Assembly (NCBI RefSeq): GCF_030730875.1
Contig: NZ_JAVAMA010000012.1
Span: 1 to 64,000, forward strand
Length of the DNA stretch: 64,000 nucleotides
Direction of reading: 5' to 3'
Origin: Sphingomonas sp. DG1-23
Lineage (GTDB): Bacteria; Pseudomonadota; Alphaproteobacteria; Sphingomonadales; Sphingomonadaceae
This document shows, piece by piece, positions 14,969 through 23,557 of the stretch. Within the stretch, counting starts at the first letter, position 1. Every line of letters starts with the position of its first letter. A model generated the notes under the pieces. It was not told the DNA's origin, did no database searches, and saw only the letters and a list, made by a program, of their open reading frames with translations. The position numbers were made by a program, and so were the translations under genes.

Positions 14969-17900
14969 ATGGCGTATTCCGTTCTCCGCACGCGCGGATT
15001 GTTCACCGTCTCTGCCGCCGCCTTGGCGCTGGCCTGCGCTCCGGCCTGGGCACAGACCGCGGCACCCGGCCAGAGCGACGACAACGTCCCCGAATCCACC
15101 GTCGCCAACGATCCGCAGAGCGACCAGGCGGAGGAGCCCGCACCCGACATCGTCGTGACCGGCTCGCGCATCCGCGTCACTCCCGGGTTCGACACGCCCA
15201 ACCCGGTGGTCTCGATCGGCTCGGAGACGCTGCAGGCCTCGGGCACGACCAATCTCACCGACTTCCTGACCGGCTATCCGGCGCTGCAGGGCTCGTCGAC
15301 CTCGGCCGACAATTCGGGCAGCGGCGCGGGCATCGGCTATACCGGCCTCAACCTGCTCAACCTGCGCAATCTCGGCACCGAGCGCACGCTGGTGCTGGTC
15401 GACGGCCGCCGCCATGTCGCGGGCGTGCCGGGCAGCGCGGCGATCGACATCAACACCATTCCTAACGATCTCGTCCAGCGGATCGAGGTGCTCACCGGCG
15501 GCGCCTCGGCGATCTACGGCGCCGACGGCGTCACCGGCGTGGTCAACTTCATCCTCAAGAAGGATTTCGACGGGATCACCGCGCGGGCGCAGGCCGGCAT
15601 TTCCGAGCATGGCGATGCGGGCCAGCGCTTCATCTCGGTCACCGCGGGCAAGAACTTCGCCGGCGGCCGCGGCAACGTCGCCCTCGCTTATGAATATGGC
15701 ATCGACGACCGGCTCGAGACGCGCGACCGGCCCAGCCTGCGCGGCACGCGCTCGACCGGCTTTTTCCTGAACCCGGACGATCCCGAGAACCAGGGCGGCT
15801 ATACCGGCCCCGCCGACAACGGCATCCCGGACAATGTGCCGCTCGCCAACATCCGCTATTTCGATACCAATCGCGAGGGCGGGATCGACATCGACCAGGA
15901 TGGCTTCCCCGATTATCTCGTCGGTGCGAACGGCGCGGTGACTCCGTTCGATCCGGGCAGCTTCGTCCCCAATTTCTACCAGCAGGGCGGCAACGCCACG
16001 CTCGTCTCCGACTATGGCAACGATCTGCTGCCCAAGGTCGAGCGGCACGTGGTCAACGCAGTCGCGCATTTCGACGTGTCCGATGCCGTGACGATCTTCG
16101 CCGAGGGCAAATACGCCAATATCCGCAGCTTCTCGCTCGCCCAGCCGACTTTCGATTACTATCTGCTGATCCCCGAGGACAATCCCTTCATCCCCGCGGC
16201 GCTCCAGCCGCTCGTGGCGGCCGAAGGCCTTGGCGGCGTGCTCGTCAACCGCGACAATTTCGACTTCGGCCAGCGCGGCGAGGACATCCGCCGCGAGACG
16301 TGGCGCGGCGTGATCGGGCTGCGCGGCGAGCTGAGCAGCCATCTCAACTACGAAGCGTCGTACACCTATGGCCGCACCGACGTGCGCAGCCGCTACGTTA
16401 ACGACATCCTCGACGACCGCTTCTATGCGGCGATCGACGTGGTGCAGGGGCCGAACGGGCCGACCTGCCGTGTCAATGTCGATCCCGCCTGGACTCCGAA
16501 CCAGCCGTACAACTCGACCCGGGACGAATTCCCCCCGACGACCTTCCAGCCGGGTCAGTGCGTTCCGATCAACCTGTTCGGCGAGAACCGAAACAGCCAG
16601 GCGGCGCTGGACTGGATCCTCACCGACACGACCGACCGTTCGCGGATCGAGCAGCATGTCGCCTCGGCCTATCTGAGCGGCGACCTCGGCGGCCTGTTCA
16701 CGCTTCCGGGCGGGGCGGTCGGCTTCTCGGTCGGTGCGGAATATCGCAAGGAGAAGAGCAGCTTCACTCCCGATCCGCTTGCCGCGGCCGGGCTGACCTT
16801 CACCAACGCGCTCTCGGTCGATGCCGGCGAATATGACGTCAAGGAAGTGTTCGGCGAGCTGCGCGTGCCGCTGGTCAAGAACGGCTTCGTCCACCGGCTC
16901 GAGGTTGGCGGCGCGGTGCGCTATTCGGACTATTCGACGATCGGCAGCACCACGTCGTGGAAGGTCGACGGCGCTTTCGCGCCGATCCGCGACGTGACCT
17001 TTACCGGCACCTATTCGAAGGCCGTGCGCGCGCCGAACATCGGCGAGCTGTTCGCGGGCAATTCGCAGACCTTCGAATTCATCACCGATCCGTGCAACGC
17101 CAACGAGCTCCAGAACGGCACGCAATATCGCGCCGCCAACTGCCAGGCGCTGCTCGCGTCGCTGGGCGTCGCCGATCCGGCGACCTTCACCGATCCGCGC
17201 TCGACCAACCTGCCGGGCTTCCAGGGCGGCAACCGCAACCTTTCCGAAGAGGAGGCGACCACCTGGACCGCGGGCGCGATCATCCAGCCGAGCTTCGTGC
17301 CGGGCCTCTCGCTGCGCGCGGACTGGTATGACATCAAGCTGAAGAACGCGATCAACACGGTCACGCCGGAGCAGCTCGCGCAGCTCTGCGTCGACCAGCC
17401 CGATCTCAACAACGGGTTCTGCTCGGGCATCGTGCGCAACAATGGCGGCGCCAATCCCGGCCTGATCACCAGCTTCACGGTGACGCCGCAGAACGTCGCG
17501 CAGTTCAGCACCGCGGGCCTCGACGTGAACTTCAACTACCGCCTGCGCACCGCGAAGCTGGGCACGTTCAATCTCAGCGTGGTCGGCAATTATCTCGACC
17601 GGCTGGAATTCGTCGGCACCCCCGGCGCCGACGTGACCAACAGCCGCGGCGAGGCGTTCGCGCCCAAATACACCGTCAACGCGGATCTGACGTGGCAGAC
17701 CGGCGGGCTGACGCTGAACTATGGCATTCTGTGGTTCAGCAAGACGCTGCGCTTCACCAATCAGGAAGTCGCGGGCAATCCGGATATCGTCGCCCCGGAA
17801 TATATGTACCTCAAGGAGCGCTGGCAGCACGACATCTATGCCAGCTACGACGTCAGCGACCGGTTCCAGATCTATGGCGGCGTACGCAACCTCTGGGGCC

Positions 17901-17992
17901 AGCGTCCCGACATCGGCACCAACACCTATCCGGTCGACTCGATCGGCCGCTTCGGCTTCGTCGGGGCGCGGGTGAAGCTGCCGAGCCTCTGA
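14969..17992 (+). CDS. TonB-dependent outer-membrane receptor
   Basis: A 1007-aa outer-membrane transporter. The signal peptide runs from MAYSVLRTRGLFTVSAAALA to AWAQ. A TonB-box-like acidic stretch leads to DIVVTGSRIRVTPGFDTPNPVVSIG, and the plug contains LNLRNLGTERTLVLVDGRRHV, NTIPNDLVQRIEVLTGGASAIYGADGVTGVVNFI. A 22-stranded barrel fills the remainder, with SKAVRAPNIGELF in the conserved place. The start at 14969 has AGAGGGG upstream. Substrate is unknown; this plug type is common among sphingomonad receptors for peptides, sugars or aromatics. The final residues (KLPSL) lack the usual terminal Phe/Trp. It is placed between ahcY and divL, which are closer neighbours in other alphaproteobacteria. 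Confidence 0.93.
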   Translation: MAYSVLRTRGLFTVSAAALALACAPAWAQTAAPGQSDDNVPESTVANDPQSDQAEEPAPDIVVTGSRIRVTPGFDTPNPVVSIGSETLQASGTTNLTDFLTGYPALQGSSTSADNSGSGAGIGYTGLNLLNLRNLGTERTLVLVDGRRHVAGVPGSAAIDINTIPNDLVQRIEVLTGGASAIYGADGVTGVVNFILKKDFDGITARAQAGISEHGDAGQRFISVTAGKNFAGGRGNVALAYEYGIDDRLETRDRPSLRGTRSTGFFLNPDDPENQGGYTGPADNGIPDNVPLANIRYFDTNREGGIDIDQDGFPDYLVGANGAVTPFDPGSFVPNFYQQGGNATLVSDYGNDLLPKVERHVVNAVAHFDVSDAVTIFAEGKYANIRSFSLAQPTFDYYLLIPEDNPFIPAALQPLVAAEGLGGVLVNRDNFDFGQRGEDIRRETWRGVIGLRGELSSHLNYEASYTYGRTDVRSRYVNDILDDRFYAAIDVVQGPNGPTCRVNVDPAWTPNQPYNSTRDEFPPTTFQPGQCVPINLFGENRNSQAALDWILTDTTDRSRIEQHVASAYLSGDLGGLFTLPGGAVGFSVGAEYRKEKSSFTPDPLAAAGLTFTNALSVDAGEYDVKEVFGELRVPLVKNGFVHRLEVGGAVRYSDYSTIGSTTSWKVDGAFAPIRDVTFTGTYSKAVRAPNIGELFAGNSQTFEFITDPCNANELQNGTQYRAANCQALLASLGVADPATFTDPRSTNLPGFQGGNRNLSEEEATTWTAGAIIQPSFVPGLSLRADWYDIKLKNAINTVTPEQLAQLCVDQPDLNNGFCSGIVRNNGGANPGLITSFTVTPQNVAQFSTAGLDVNFNYRLRTAKLGTFNLSVVGNYLDRLEFVGTPGADVTNSRGEAFAPKYTVNADLTWQTGGLTLNYGILWFSKTLRFTNQEVAGNPDIVAPEYMYLKERWQHDIYASYDVSDRFQIYGGVRNLWGQRPDIGTNTYPVDSIGRFGFVGARVKLPSL

Positions 17993-18014
17993 GGCGCGGC
18001 GGGTAAAAGCGAAG

Positions 18015-18044
18015 GGGGCCGCGTCCGCCGGGCCCCTTTTCTTT
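18015..18044 (+). terminator. Terminator of the TonB receptor gene
   Basis: GGGGCC pairs with GGCCCC across a 10-nt loop and is followed by TTTTCTTT, 20 bp after the receptor stop. This is a standard rho-independent signal that isolates the receptor from the two small genes downstream. Confidence 0.75.
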
Positions 18045-18107
18045 CGGCCGGACCGCGCGGAACGCCGATCGTCCGACCTACGTTCTGCTCCCGACAGGGA
18101 GTCTGTG

Positions 18108-18371
18108 ATGCGACGCGAATTCATTGCGAAGCTGGCGCTGGGATGCGCCGGCATCGGTTTGTGCGGCAGCCTGGCGGGCGTCGGGCTTGCCAATTATGCC
18201 GCGTCCGGATCGTTCGAATTCTACAAGCAGCGCACGGCATCCGCCTGGGAGCCTGAGCTTCCGGCGCAGCCGACCATGCTCCAGTCCGCCGATCTGGCAT
18301 TTGCGTCGGACCGTCGCGACGGAGCGGAATCGCTTGCGGCTGAGGAGGCACTTGCTTCGTTCGACCGCTGA
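18108..18371 (+). CDS. Small membrane-anchored or exported hypothetical protein
   Basis: An 87-aa protein beginning MRREFIAKLALGCAGIGLCG, a basic N-terminus followed by a Gly/Ala/Leu-rich hydrophobic stretch (about 8-33) that is either a signal peptide or a single membrane helix. The remaining 50 residues are polar and acidic (TMLQSADLAFASDRRDGAES). The ATG at 18108 has CAGGGAG at proper distance; a GTG immediately before it is also in frame. I do not recognise a family. The next small ORF starts 3 bp after its stop. Confidence 0.6.
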   Translation: MRREFIAKLALGCAGIGLCGSLAGVGLANYAASGSFEFYKQRTASAWEPELPAQPTMLQSADLAFASDRRDGAESLAAEEALASFDR

Positions 18372-18374
18372 ATT

Positions 18375-18626
18375 GTGAGGAACAGCGAAGCCAATCATGA
18401 TGCCGGGCACGCACGCGAACGGATCGCTGAGATCCTGCGTACCGCCCTGGGCGCTCCCGAGGAGGACGGGCTCGAAGACGAGACGTGGCGCCTGATGCTG
18501 CACCTCTCGATCGAACCGCCCGAAAATGCTGCGCCCGCGGCGGACAGCGCCGCGCCCGCCGCCGCCCCGCGCCAGCCCCTGCTGCGTCGCCTGTTGCGCA
18601 GAAGCGACGGAGATGCGCGCGTCTAG
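18375..18626 (+). CDS. Small hypothetical protein, acidic with a basic C-terminus
   Basis: An 83-aa reading frame from a GTG start at 18375, 3 bp after the preceding small gene. It has a charged helical N-terminus (NHDAGHARERIAEILRTALGAP, EDETWRLMLHLSIEPP), an Ala/Pro-rich linker and a very basic end (RQPLLRRLLRRSDGDARV). No family is recognised. The close spacing supports co-transcription with the preceding ORF. No clear ribosome-binding site is visible, so it remains uncertain. It precedes divL by about 80 bp. Confidence 0.5.
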   Translation: MRNSEANHDAGHARERIAEILRTALGAPEEDGLEDETWRLMLHLSIEPPENAAPAADSAAPAAAPRQPLLRRLLRRSDGDARV

Positions 18627-18707
18627 TGCGCGCAAGCCGCTTTCCGATCCGCGACGCTTTGCCTAAGGGTTGGCGATGATGGCAATGCGAAGCCGTGGAG
18701 TGGCGGG

Positions 18708-21044
18708 TTGATCGAGCTTCCGCAATCGGCGGCGATACTGGCGGGCGCGGTGCTCGCCTTGCTGGTGCTCGGCGCGACGTGGATGCTGTTCGCCGGGCTG
18801 CGCGCGCGCGCCGAAGCGCGGGAGGCGACCGATCGCAACGCGCGCCTGACCGCCCTGATGGCCGGATCGCCGGCGCAGGCGATGATCGTCCGCGCCGACG
18901 GGCGCGTCGAGGTGCCGCGGCGGCTGGCCGACTGGCTGGGTCTCGACCTGCTGCCGCGCGAACTCTCCGATCTCGCCGGGATCGAGAGCGGGCTGGTCGC
19001 GGGCGACGCGGCTTTGCTCGAAAATCAGGTGCTCGCCGTGCAGAGAGCCGGGCAGCCGTTCACCTTGCCGGTCCGCGCGCAAGGTTCGGGCCGCGAATTG
19101 CTGGTGATCGGCGAGCGCGCGCCCGATGCGGGGCGCGGGCAGAATCAGGTGGTCCTGTGGTTCCTCGACGCGACCGAGAGCCAGAGCGAGATCGACCGGC
19201 TGCGGCACGAGACGACCCGGCTGCGCGCCGCGTTCGACGCGCTGACCGCGTTGATCGAGGCGGCGCCGATGCCGATGTGGTATCGCGGCCCCGACCTGAA
19301 GCTGCTGATGGTCAATTCGGCCTATGTCCGCGCGGTCGAGGGCGGCGACAGCGAGGATGTCGTGGCGCACGGGCTCGAACTGGTCGAAGGCGCCGGGCTG
19401 GGCGGGCCGCTCGCCAACGCCGCGATCGCGCGCGATACCGGCGAGGCGCAGACCTCGGCGATGCCGGCGACGATCGGCGGGGCGCGGCGGATGCTGCGGC
19501 TCCACGACGTGCCGCTGCCGACCGGCGGCGTCGCAGGCTTCGCGATCGACATCGAGGATTTCGAGCAATTGCGCGGCGGGCTCAAGCGCTTCGGCGAGGC
19601 ACAGCGCGCGATGCTCGACCGGCTCTCGGCGGGCGTCGCGCAATTCGCCCCCGATCGCGGGCTGGCCTTTTGCAACCAGCCGTTCCGCCGCATGTTCGCG
19701 ATGAAGATGGAGTGGCTGGCCGATCGCCCCGAATTCGATCGGGTGCTCGATCGGATGCGCGAGGCCAACCGCCTGCCCGAAGTGCGCGACTATCCGGCAT
19801 GGAAGGCCGAGCGGCGCGAATGGTTCACCGCGCCCGACGCCGTCGAGGAGACGTGGAGCGTCGCGGGGACGCATCTCCGCGTCGTCGCCCAGCCTCTGCC
19901 CGAGGGCGGGCTGCTGCTGATCTTCGAGGATCGCACCCAGCAGTTCGAGCTGCAGCGCGAGCATGGCGAGATGCAGCAGGTGCGCACCGCGACGCTCGAG
20001 AGCCTCGCCGAGGCCGTCGGGGTGTTCGGCAAGGGACGGCTGCAATTGTGGAACCGCAAGTTCCGCCAGGTCTGGGACTTCGAGGATGCGTTTCTCGACG
20101 GGCATCCGCAGATCGGGCAATTGGTCAAGGCGGCAGGCCCGAAGCTGACCAATCCCGGGCGTGCAGAGGTGCTGGGCGATCTGATCCGGCTCGCGGCCAA
20201 GGACCGGCAGACGCGCGGGAGCACGATCGCCTTTGCCGATGGCCGGCATTTCGACATCACCGCGGTGCCCTTGCCCGACGGCAATGCGCTGGTGACGATG
20301 CTCGACACCACCGATCATCACCGCGCCGAGCGGGCGCTGCGCGACCGCAACGAGGCGCTCGAGGCGGCGGACCAGGTCAAGACCGCGTTCGTCGCCAATA
20401 TGAGCTACGAGCTGCGCACCCCGCTGACCTCGATCAAGGGTTTCACCGAAATGCTGCATGGCGGCTTTGCCGGGCGGCTGACGAAGAACGCAGTCGAATA
20501 TACCGAGGCGATCCTGACTTCGGTCGATCGGCTGAGCGCGCTCGTCGACGACGTGCTCGATCTGACCCAGAGCGAGGGCGCGCCGCTGGAGAAGGTGCCG
20601 GTCGATCTCGAGCTGGCCGCCAATGCCGCCGCCGAGGCGATCGCGCCGCTCGCCAAGGCCAAGAAGATCGACCTCGTCGTCGAGGACGCCGGCACCGCGG
20701 GCGTGGTGACCGGCGACCTCAAGCGGCTGCGGCAAGTGATCGAGCATCTGCTGCGCCACGCCGTGGCGTGCACGCCCGAGGACGGACGGGTGCTGCTCCA
20801 TCTCGACGGCAATGCGCGGGTGGCGCGGGTGATCGTCTCGGACAATGGCCCGGGGATGCGCGCCGACGCTGTGGCCAGGGCGTTCGACAGCTTCGCCCAG
20901 CACGGCATCTCGCGCAGCGGCGAGCGCGCGCTCGGGCTGGGGCTGCCGCTGGCCAAGCAATTCGTCGAGGCGCATGGCGGACGGATCGAGATGCTGTCCG
21001 AGCCGGGCGCGGGGACTCTGGTGACGGTGGAGCTGCCGCGGTGA
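18708..21044 (+). CDS. divL: DivL-like sensor kinase with tyrosine at the phosphorylation site
   Basis: A 778-aa membrane-anchored protein: one N-terminal helix (about 7-30), several PAS-like domains (about 170-530), then a HisKA-like dimerisation segment and a HATPase domain. The H-box reads FVANMSYELRTPLTSIKGF, so Tyr567 (codon TAC at 20406-20408) replaces the usual histidine. This is the hallmark of DivL, the Caulobacter cell-cycle protein that binds phosphorylated DivK through its PAS region and modulates the CckA-CtrA pathway. ATP-lid motifs are present (VIVSDNGPGMRADAV, ERALGLGLPLAKQFVEAHGG). Length and position before tsaE match DivL of alphaproteobacteria. The start is TTG at 18708 with GTGGAGTGG upstream. 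The role in this organism is inferred from homology. Confidence 0.92.
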   Translation: MIELPQSAAILAGAVLALLVLGATWMLFAGLRARAEAREATDRNARLTALMAGSPAQAMIVRADGRVEVPRRLADWLGLDLLPRELSDLAGIESGLVAGDAALLENQVLAVQRAGQPFTLPVRAQGSGRELLVIGERAPDAGRGQNQVVLWFLDATESQSEIDRLRHETTRLRAAFDALTALIEAAPMPMWYRGPDLKLLMVNSAYVRAVEGGDSEDVVAHGLELVEGAGLGGPLANAAIARDTGEAQTSAMPATIGGARRMLRLHDVPLPTGGVAGFAIDIEDFEQLRGGLKRFGEAQRAMLDRLSAGVAQFAPDRGLAFCNQPFRRMFAMKMEWLADRPEFDRVLDRMREANRLPEVRDYPAWKAERREWFTAPDAVEETWSVAGTHLRVVAQPLPEGGLLLIFEDRTQQFELQREHGEMQQVRTATLESLAEAVGVFGKGRLQLWNRKFRQVWDFEDAFLDGHPQIGQLVKAAGPKLTNPGRAEVLGDLIRLAAKDRQTRGSTIAFADGRHFDITAVPLPDGNALVTMLDTTDHHRAERALRDRNEALEAADQVKTAFVANMSYELRTPLTSIKGFTEMLHGGFAGRLTKNAVEYTEAILTSVDRLSALVDDVLDLTQSEGAPLEKVPVDLELAANAAAEAIAPLAKAKKIDLVVEDAGTAGVVTGDLKRLRQVIEHLLRHAVACTPEDGRVLLHLDGNARVARVIVSDNGPGMRADAVARAFDSFAQHGISRSGERALGLGLPLAKQFVEAHGGRIEMLSEPGAGTLVTVELPR

Positions 21045-21060
21045 TGGGGGGCTCTTCATT

Positions 21061-21195
21061 CCTCCCCGAGCTTTGCTCGGGGAGGGGGACCGCCGCGCAG
21101 CGGTGGTGGAGGGGCGCCGTCGAAGACGGCGGCTGCGCCGCCGCCCCTCCACCAGCCTGCGGCTGGTCCCCCTCCCCGAGACGAGCTCGGGGAGG
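21061..21195. repeat. Compound intergenic palindrome, family C, between divL and tsaE
   Basis: A nested inverted repeat of about 135 bp. Each outer arm is a small hairpin of the form CCTCCCCGAGCnnnnGCTCGGGGAGG, and the inner parts (GGGGACCGCCGCGCAGCGG / CCAGCCTGCGGCTGGTCCCC and GGAGGGGCGCCG / GCCGCCGCCCCTCC) also pair across the centre. The last GGGGAGG (21189-21195) lies 7 nt before the tsaE ATG and serves as its ribosome-binding site, so folding could hide it. Confidence 0.8.
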
Positions 21196-21202
21196 TTTCT
21201 AG

Positions 21203-21646
21203 ATGCGGCTCTCCTCTCCCGAAGATTCGCTCATGCTTGGCACGCGACTGGCGGCGCTCGTCCGTCCCGGCGATGTGATCGCGCTTTCGGGCCCGCTCGG
21301 CGCAGGCAAGACCAGCATCGCACGGGGATTGCTCGCTGCGCTCGGACTGGAGGAAGAGGCGCCGTCTCCCAGCTTCGCGATCGTCCAGCCTTATGATCCG
21401 CCGGACGTGCGGTTTCCGGTGCTGCACGTCGATCTCTACCGGATCGAGGATCCGGAAGAGGCCGAGGAATTGGGGCTCGACGATGCGCGCGACGATTCGC
21501 TGCTGATCGTCGAATGGCCCGAACGGTTCGCCGACGCATATTGGCGCGACGCGCTGTGGCTCAGCCTGGAACCCATGCCGGACGGCGCGCGCGTCTTGAC
21601 AGCGAAGGTCCCGGCGGCATGGAGGGACCGATGGCTCCTGACATGA
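21203..21646 (+). CDS. tsaE: tRNA threonylcarbamoyladenosine biosynthesis ATPase TsaE
   Basis: A 147-aa P-loop ATPase needed with TsaB, TsaC and TsaD to make t6A37 on ANN-decoding tRNAs. Walker A is GPLGAGKTS at residues 30-38. SPSFAIVQPYD and LHVDLYRIEDPEEAEELGLDD are the diagnostic TsaE blocks, and LLIVEWPER is the Walker-B-like strand with the conserved W-P-E. Length is normal. Its ribosome-binding site is the end of the family C repeat. Its stop lies inside the beginning of amgK, so the two are coupled. Confidence 0.95.
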   Translation: MRLSSPEDSLMLGTRLAALVRPGDVIALSGPLGAGKTSIARGLLAALGLEEEAPSPSFAIVQPYDPPDVRFPVLHVDLYRIEDPEEAEELGLDDARDDSLLIVEWPERFADAYWRDALWLSLEPMPDGARVLTAKVPAAWRDRWLLT

Positions 21647-22617
21647 ACCCGCCCGCCGCGGCGCCCGAATTTCTGATCGCCGCCGGATGGGAGGGAGCCG
21701 AGATACGGCCGCTCGCCGGCGACGCCTCGTTCCGCCGCTATTTCCGCGTGGTGCATCACGATCGCAGCGCGATCCTGATGGACGCGCCGCCGCCGCACGA
21801 AGACCCGCGGCCGTTCATTTCGATCGCGCGCTGGCTCGCCGGGCGCGGCTTCGCGGCGCCCGGGATCCTTGCCGAGGATCTGGCCGAGGGGCTGGTGCTG
21901 CTGCAGGATTTCGGTGATGCCCGGCTGCGCGAGACCGTGGATGCAGCGCCCGAGAGCGAGCTGCGGCTATACGAGGAAGCGGTCGACCTGCTGATCCGGC
22001 TGGGGCAGCACGAAGCGGCCGACCTCCGCCCCTATGATCTCGCCGAATATCAGCGCGAGGTCGGGCTGCTGCCCGAATGGTATACGCCCGCAGTCGGGCT
22101 CGAGGTCGACGTGCAGGGCTATGTCGACGCATGGGACGAGGTGCTCGCGCCGGTGCTCGCGGGTCATACGCCGGTCACGGTGCTGCGCGATTACCACGCC
22201 GAGAACATCATGCTGATCGAGGGCAGCGAGAGTTTGGGACTGCTCGACTTCCAGGATGCGCTCGCCGGCCACCCGGCCTATGATCTCGTCTCGCTGCTGC
22301 AGGACGCGCGGCGCGACGTGGCGCCCGAGCTCGAGACGGCAATGCTCGATCGCTACAAGCGCATCACCGGGGCCGGCGACAGCTTCGACATCGCCTATCA
22401 CGTGCTCGGTGCGCAGCGGAACGCCAAGATCGTCGGGATCTTCACCCGTTTGTGGAAGCGCGACGGCAAGCAGCGCTATGCGGGGCTGTGTCCGCGCGTC
22501 TGGGGCTATCTCGAGCGCGACCTCGAGCATCCGGCGCTCAAGCCGGTCGCCGACTGGTTCAGCGCGCAGGTTCCCGCCGAGCTGCGCGGCGATCCGCTGG
22601 CGATCGTCGGCGAATGA
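21631..22617 (+). CDS. amgK: N-acetylmuramate/N-acetylglucosamine anomeric kinase AmgK
   Basis: A 328-aa aminoglycoside-phosphotransferase-like kinase. The start of the fold is RPLAGDASFRRYFRVV, the catalytic loop VTVLRDYHAENIMLIEG and the metal-binding LLDFQDALAGHPAYDLVSLLQDARRDV. The pairing with murU immediately downstream identifies it as AmgK of the peptidoglycan-recycling shunt. That pathway makes MurNAc-1-phosphate and then UDP-MurNAc, bypassing de novo synthesis and the fosfomycin target MurA. The start ATG at 21631 has GGAGGG close upstream and overlaps tsaE by 16 bp; an ATG at 21643 is an alternative. Its stop overlaps the murU start as ATGA. Confidence 0.92.
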   Translation: MAPDMNPPAAAPEFLIAAGWEGAEIRPLAGDASFRRYFRVVHHDRSAILMDAPPPHEDPRPFISIARWLAGRGFAAPGILAEDLAEGLVLLQDFGDARLRETVDAAPESELRLYEEAVDLLIRLGQHEAADLRPYDLAEYQREVGLLPEWYTPAVGLEVDVQGYVDAWDEVLAPVLAGHTPVTVLRDYHAENIMLIEGSESLGLLDFQDALAGHPAYDLVSLLQDARRDVAPELETAMLDRYKRITGAGDSFDIAYHVLGAQRNAKIVGIFTRLWKRDGKQRYAGLCPRVWGYLERDLEHPALKPVADWFSAQVPAELRGDPLAIVGE

Positions 22618-23369
22618 GCGCGATCTATTCGCTGCGGCCGCAGCCCGATGCCGCAGTGCCCGAGACGGCGATGGTGATGGCGGCGGGACTGGGCAAACGC
22701 ATGCGCCCGCTCACCGCGACGCGGCCCAAGCCCTTGGTCGAGGTGGCGGGCAAGACGCTGATCGATCATACCTTCGATCATCTCCGCAGCGCCGGGGTGA
22801 AGCGCGCGATCGTCAACGTGCATTATCTCGCCGACCAGATGGAAGCGCATCTGCGCGCGCGGACGAGCGACGTCGAGGTGCTGATCTCCGACGAGCGCAA
22901 GCGATTGATGGAGACCGGCGGCGGGATCGTCCAGGCGCGCGATCTGATCGGCGATGCGCCGTTTCTGTGCGTCAACAGCGACAATCTGTGGATCGACGGG
23001 CCGGTCGACGCAATCCGCGCCCTCGCGGCGCAGTGGGACGATGCGCGGATGGACGCGCTCCTGCTGGTGGTGCCGCTGGCGCGGGCCAATTGTCACAAGG
23101 GGCAGGGCGATTTCCGGCTCGACGCGATGGGGCAGATCACCGAACGGCGCACGCCGGGCCGGCTCGCGCCGTTCGTGTTCATCGGCGTGTCGATCCTGTC
23201 GCCGCGGCTGATCCGCGACTGGCCCGAGGGCCCGTTCTCGACGAACCTGTTCTTCAATCGCGCGCTCGAGGCGGGGCGGCTATGGGGCGTGGTCCATCAG
23301 GGGCTGTGGTTCGACGTCGGCACGCCGGCCGCGGTGGGCGCGGCGGAGGCGGTGCTGGCGGAGCTGTGA
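22614..23369 (+). CDS. murU: N-acetylmuramate-1-phosphate uridylyltransferase MurU
   Basis: A 251-aa sugar nucleotidyltransferase. The signature MVMAAGLGKRMRPLTATRPKPLVEVAGKTL binds the nucleotide; SDERKRLMETGGGIVQA and LCVNSDNLWIDGP (metal-binding Asp) follow, and VVHQGLWFDVGTP is near the end. It converts MurNAc-1-phosphate plus UTP to UDP-MurNAc in cell-wall recycling. It starts inside the amgK stop (4-bp overlap), so kinase and uridylyltransferase are made together. The length is typical of MurU and short for GlmU or mannose-1-phosphate guanylyltransferases. Confidence 0.93.
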   Translation: MSAIYSLRPQPDAAVPETAMVMAAGLGKRMRPLTATRPKPLVEVAGKTLIDHTFDHLRSAGVKRAIVNVHYLADQMEAHLRARTSDVEVLISDERKRLMETGGGIVQARDLIGDAPFLCVNSDNLWIDGPVDAIRALAAQWDDARMDALLLVVPLARANCHKGQGDFRLDAMGQITERRTPGRLAPFVFIGVSILSPRLIRDWPEGPFSTNLFFNRALEAGRLWGVVHQGLWFDVGTPAAVGAAEAVLAEL

Positions 23370-23393
23370 CGGGGTAGCCCGGTCGCCACTAAA

Positions 23394-23502
23394 CGTCACC
23401 CCGGCCTTGTGCCGGGAGCCACGGTGCCGCGATGGTACCCATTGAGGCTCGAGGCTGTGACCAAGCCGCGCGGTGGACCCCGGCACAAGGCCGGGGTGAC
23501 GG
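23394..23502. repeat. Long intergenic inverted repeat, family A copy 2
   Basis: The same arms as at 2937-3043: left CGTCACCCCGGCCTTGTGCC, right ending CACAAGGCCGGGGTGACGG with CGGTGGACC before it. The central part differs from copy 1. It lies in the 188-bp space between murU and addB and interrupts what is otherwise a continuous gene series. Confidence 0.85.
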
Positions 23503-23557
23503 CTTTTGAGATTCTTGACGTTGGCGTTTGCCCCTTCGGCGGCTAGCGATTGGATCA

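Noticed and set aside
12851..18193. Minus-strand open frame of 1780 codons opposite ahcY and the TonB receptor
   Set aside because: Its translation is a low-complexity Arg/Ala/Asp/Val mix without domains, and it lies antisense to two clearly recognised genes. Such frames are common in high-GC DNA.
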